Below are positions 61,526 to 64,000 of a stretch of DNA of 64,000 bases, in pieces. How positions within the stretch are numbered: position 1 is the first letter of the stretch; every line of letters starts with the position of its first letter. The stretch lies in assembly GCA_048265185.1 (NCBI GenBank), contig JBLXBZ010000001.1:496001-560000 (forward strand), given 5' to 3'. Under the pieces are notes generated by a model. That model saw only the letters and a program-made list of their open reading frames with translations, made no database searches and had not been told where the DNA came from. Source of the stretch: JBLXBZ01 sp048265185 (GTDB lineage Bacteria > Pseudomonadota > Alphaproteobacteria > Rhizobiales > Stappiaceae). A program made the position numbers and the translations under genes.

Positions 61526-63898
61526 TCAGAAACGCGTGCCGCCGCTGAGACGGAAGACCTGCGTTTTATCGGCGTCATTTTTCATGACCGGCCAAGCAAA
61601 GTCAGCACGCAAAGGACCAAATGGCGACTGCCATCTAACGCCGAAACCAAGGGAAGCCCGAAGTTCGAAATTGTTGGATTCAACGGTGCTTGCGGTTCCC
61701 GTAAAGCCGCAGGAGCTAGGCTGTTTGACGCAGTCATCAAGACCGGGATCGATATCCCACAAAGAACCTGCGTCAGCAAACACGGCGCCGGACAGGCCGA
61801 ATTCCTGAGGAATGACGGGGAACGGGAACTCGGCTTCCAGCGTGCCGGAAACATACATACGGCCGCCTAGGGCGTCGCCTGTGCGCGAATCGCGCGGTCC
61901 GATGCCGCTCGCCTCAAAACCGCGCAAGTGATCACCGCGAATCTGGAACTGATCGGTGACGCGCAAACGCTTACCAAGCCCGGTGACATATCCACCGGAG
62001 AGGCGCGCCATTCCGACAATGCCCCACTCAGGATAAATCTCTTTATACGCGCGACCTTCCGCAGTCGTGCGAAGATATTGAGCATCCCCGCCAAGACCTG
62101 CGAACTCCTGTTCGAACTTGGCGTAGAAGCCATCGCGCGGCTGGCGGATATTATCCAGAGTATTATAGACTAGCGAGTACCCTGCCGCAGAGGTCAGATA
62201 TTTCCCAAGCGAATCCTGAATAGCGTAAGACAGATTGTCTGGGTCGCTCGGATTAGAAACCTTGGTCTCATAAATCTTGTAGAAGAGGTTCAAGCGCAGT
62301 TCGTCTTCACGCAAAGGAAGCCCAAAAGCGAAGCCGCCGCCTGTGTTCTTTTCATCATACGCCCGGTAATCATTCGAGTCATACTCGCGACGATAAGCGT
62401 CAAGCGACAGAGACACCCGACGCCCCATGAAGAACGGCTCGGTGAACGCGAACTCATAGGTTTGCGTGTCCGACCCGCCGCCAACGGCAAGACGAACGTA
62501 CTGACCGCGACCAAGGAAGTTTTTCTCGGTAATCGAAACATCGCCGATCACGCCATCGGCGGTGGAGTAACCAACCCCGAAGGAAACTTCACCCGTGGGC
62601 TGCTCTTCAACATCCACATTGATGATCACCTTATCAGGCGAGCTACCACGTTGCGTTGAGATATTGACGTTCTTGAAGAAACCGAGATTGCGCAAACGGC
62701 GCTCGGCTTTATCCAAAAGCACCCGGTTATAGGCGTCGCCTTCCACCAGATCGAACTCACGGCGAATAACGTAACCGCGCGTTCTATCGTTACCGCGAAC
62801 GTTAATCCGCTCCACGTAAACCCGCGGACCTTCTTCGATGTAATAGGTCAGGGAAATCGTCTTATTTTCATAATCACGATTACCGCGAGGACGAACCTCG
62901 GCAAAGGCGTATCCTTCTTTAGAAACCTGAATCGTCAGATCTTCCAAAGACTTCTCAACGTCCAGAGAGTTATATGTATCCCCTGTTTTTGTGAGAAGAA
63001 CGGACTTCAGAGCTTCCGGATCGACGGAGGACAGAGACGTCTGAATTTCAACGTCGCCGAATTTATATTTATCGCCTTCGTCAACCGTGATCGTCACGTA
63101 GAAAACGTTCTGCTCACGATCAAGGTCGGCGACGGCGGAGACGATCCGGAAATCCGCATACCCATGACGGTAGTAGAACTGACGCAGCAACTCCTGATCC
63201 GCGTTCAAGCGATCAGGATCATAGGTGTCTGACGAGCGCAACCAGCTAAGAAGCCCGCTCTCACGGGTGCGAATAACGTCCTGCAAACGCCCGTCGCTGA
63301 ATTCCGTATTGCCGATGAAAGTGATTCTTTCGACGCCGGTTTTATCACCTTCGCCAATCTCAAAAACCAGATCGACACGATTGTCAGAACGTTCGATAAT
63401 CTTCGGCTCGACGGAAGCGCGATAGCGACCGGAGCGACGATAGGCTTCCAGAATATTCTGGACGTCGGTCTGAACCTTCGCCTTGGTGAGCATGGAACGT
63501 TCTGTTGAACGCACGACGCCCTCAAGGGTTTGATCGGAGATACGTTTATTGCCCTCGAAAGACACCCGGCTAATGATCGGATTTTCTTTCACGCTAACCA
63601 GAAGCGTCCCGCCTTGCTGAGAAATGGAAACATCCTCAAAAAGACCAGTGGCGAATAAGGCTTTCAACGACTCATCCACATCGGACGGACCATAAGGACG
63701 CCCGGGACGTATAGTCATATAACTACGAACCGTCTCCGGCTCGATTCTCAAATTGCCCTTCACCGCAATTCGGCTTGCGACAGCGGCTACAGCAGTGTCA
63801 GCTCCAAAGAACGGTTGATTAACCGGAGCGAGCGCGCCTGCCGTGCTAACGGCCGCAGCAACTAAAACCACGCGGGACAAAGTCTGCAAATGCTGCAT
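61526..63898 (-). CDS. bamA: Outer-membrane protein assembly factor BamA
   Basis: The essential Omp85-type insertase that folds beta-barrel proteins into the outer membrane. A signal peptide (residues 1-24 from the start at 63898) is followed by five POTRA domains to about residue 400, with KGNLRIEPETVRSYM in the first, and a C-terminal barrel. The barrel has the lid-lock motif LRGFEASGIGPRD (LRGF in place of VRGF) and ends in Phe, the outer-membrane targeting residue. The ATG at 63898 is preferred; GTG and TTG starts at 63943-63946 would extend the N-terminus by 15-16 residues. A strong terminator follows and skp is absent. Confidence 0.95.
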   Translation of the reverse strand: MQHLQTLSRVVLVAAAVSTAGALAPVNQPFFGADTAVAAVASRIAVKGNLRIEPETVRSYMTIRPGRPYGPSDVDESLKALFATGLFEDVSISQQGGTLLVSVKENPIISRVSFEGNKRISDQTLEGVVRSTERSMLTKAKVQTDVQNILEAYRRSGRYRASVEPKIIERSDNRVDLVFEIGEGDKTGVERITFIGNTEFSDGRLQDVIRTRESGLLSWLRSSDTYDPDRLNADQELLRQFYYRHGYADFRIVSAVADLDREQNVFYVTITVDEGDKYKFGDVEIQTSLSSVDPEALKSVLLTKTGDTYNSLDVEKSLEDLTIQVSKEGYAFAEVRPRGNRDYENKTISLTYYIEEGPRVYVERINVRGNDRTRGYVIRREFDLVEGDAYNRVLLDKAERRLRNLGFFKNVNISTQRGSSPDKVIINVDVEEQPTGEVSFGVGYSTADGVIGDVSITEKNFLGRGQYVRLAVGGGSDTQTYEFAFTEPFFMGRRVSLSLDAYRREYDSNDYRAYDEKNTGGGFAFGLPLREDELRLNLFYKIYETKVSNPSDPDNLSYAIQDSLGKYLTSAAGYSLVYNTLDNIRQPRDGFYAKFEQEFAGLGGDAQYLRTTAEGRAYKEIYPEWGIVGMARLSGGYVTGLGKRLRVTDQFQIRGDHLRGFEASGIGPRDSRTGDALGGRMYVSGTLEAEFPFPVIPQEFGLSGAVFADAGSLWDIDPGLDDCVKQPSSCGFTGTASTVESNNFELRASLGFGVRWQSPFGPLRADFAWPVMKNDADKTQVFRLSGGTRF

Positions 63899-64000
63899 AG
63901 AATCGCTATGCCTTTTTGTTTTCGTTTCGGCGGCTGAACTCACCAACCATCGAAATCACCCAAGAATCTACAATACCATTCGTCGTTTTACAGTCTTTTC
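63899..64000 (-). other. Sequence upstream of bamA to the window edge
   Basis: About 100 bases lie between the preferred bamA start and the edge. In many alphaproteobacteria the protease gene rseP ends here; I can see no frame long enough to identify one. A weak AAAGG lies about 11 bases before the bamA ATG. Confidence 0.3.

Noticed and set aside
1..64000. tRNA, rRNA, CRISPR arrays, insertion sequences, prophage genes, integron or attachment sites
   Set aside because: No cloverleaf with anticodon arm, no regularly spaced repeats, no transposase or integrase frames and no terminal inverted repeats with target duplications were seen.

Overview
The window is chromosomal DNA of an alphaproteobacterium of moderate GC content. 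The lineage is inferred from the gene content and order: dusB-ntrB-ntrC-ntrY-ntrX-trkA-hfq-hflX, a fused ispDF, lpxI (not lpxH) inside an lpxD-fabZ-lpxA-lpxI-lpxB run, a suf operon that includes an extra IscS-type desulfurase, and RutR-type TetR regulators. I cannot name the genus. I see no rRNA, tRNA, insertion sequence, phage gene or CRISPR array.

Layout. 1-3.7 kb: the end of an unrecognised gene, an RhlE-like DEAD-box helicase, a GGDEF diguanylate cyclase and the ribosome-rescue factor ArfB. 3.8-18.5 kb: a complete reductive pyrimidine-catabolic locus. PreT/PreA reduce uracil or thymine. Two tandem RutR-like TetR regulators follow. A beta-alanine:pyruvate aminotransferase, a CoA-acylating semialdehyde dehydrogenase, a beta-ureidopropionase and a dihydropyrimidinase come next. 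The locus ends with a four-gene NMT1/THI5-type ABC importer. 18.6-30.5 kb: mazG, then on the minus strand hflX, hfq, trkA, ntrX, ntrY, ntrC, ntrB and dusB. 30.7-38.5 kb: ispDF, then gmk, yicC, mltG, fabF, acpP, fabG and fabD. 38.9-47.9 kb, plus strand: rpsF, rpsR, rplI, dnaB, alr, radA, cvpA, purF and a short-chain dehydrogenase. 48-55.9 kb, minus strand: tenA and the suf Fe-S assembly genes. 56-64 kb: an alpha/beta hydrolase, then on the minus strand lpxB, lpxI, lpxA, fabZ, lpxD and bamA.

The most distinctive region is the pyrimidine locus. All enzymes needed to take uracil through dihydrouracil, N-carbamoyl-beta-alanine, beta-alanine and malonate semialdehyde to acetyl-CoA are adjacent, with a dedicated importer. 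Near-perfect matches to the RutR operator (TTGACCA-N2-TGGTCAA, consensus from general knowledge of E. coli RutR) lie upstream of preTA and upstream of the regulator pair, and a weaker match lies upstream of hydA. In E. coli RutR controls the oxidative Rut pathway; here RutR-like proteins appear to control the reductive one. The locus also has a gene-free stretch of about 600 bases with stem-loops upstream of the aminotransferase, a hairpin touching that gene's ribosome-binding region, and a perfect 44-bp palindrome between hydA and the transporter genes.

The rest is mostly conserved housekeeping sequence. Points of interest there are an NtrX without the GAFTGA loop, a structured leader and 480-base gap upstream of hfq, a strong terminator but no skp gene between bamA and lpxD, two cysteine desulfurases without a visible Rrf2 regulator in the suf region, and charged C-terminal tails on ribosomal proteins S6 and L9. 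All start choices, motifs and hairpins were read by eye; no similarity search or folding program was run.
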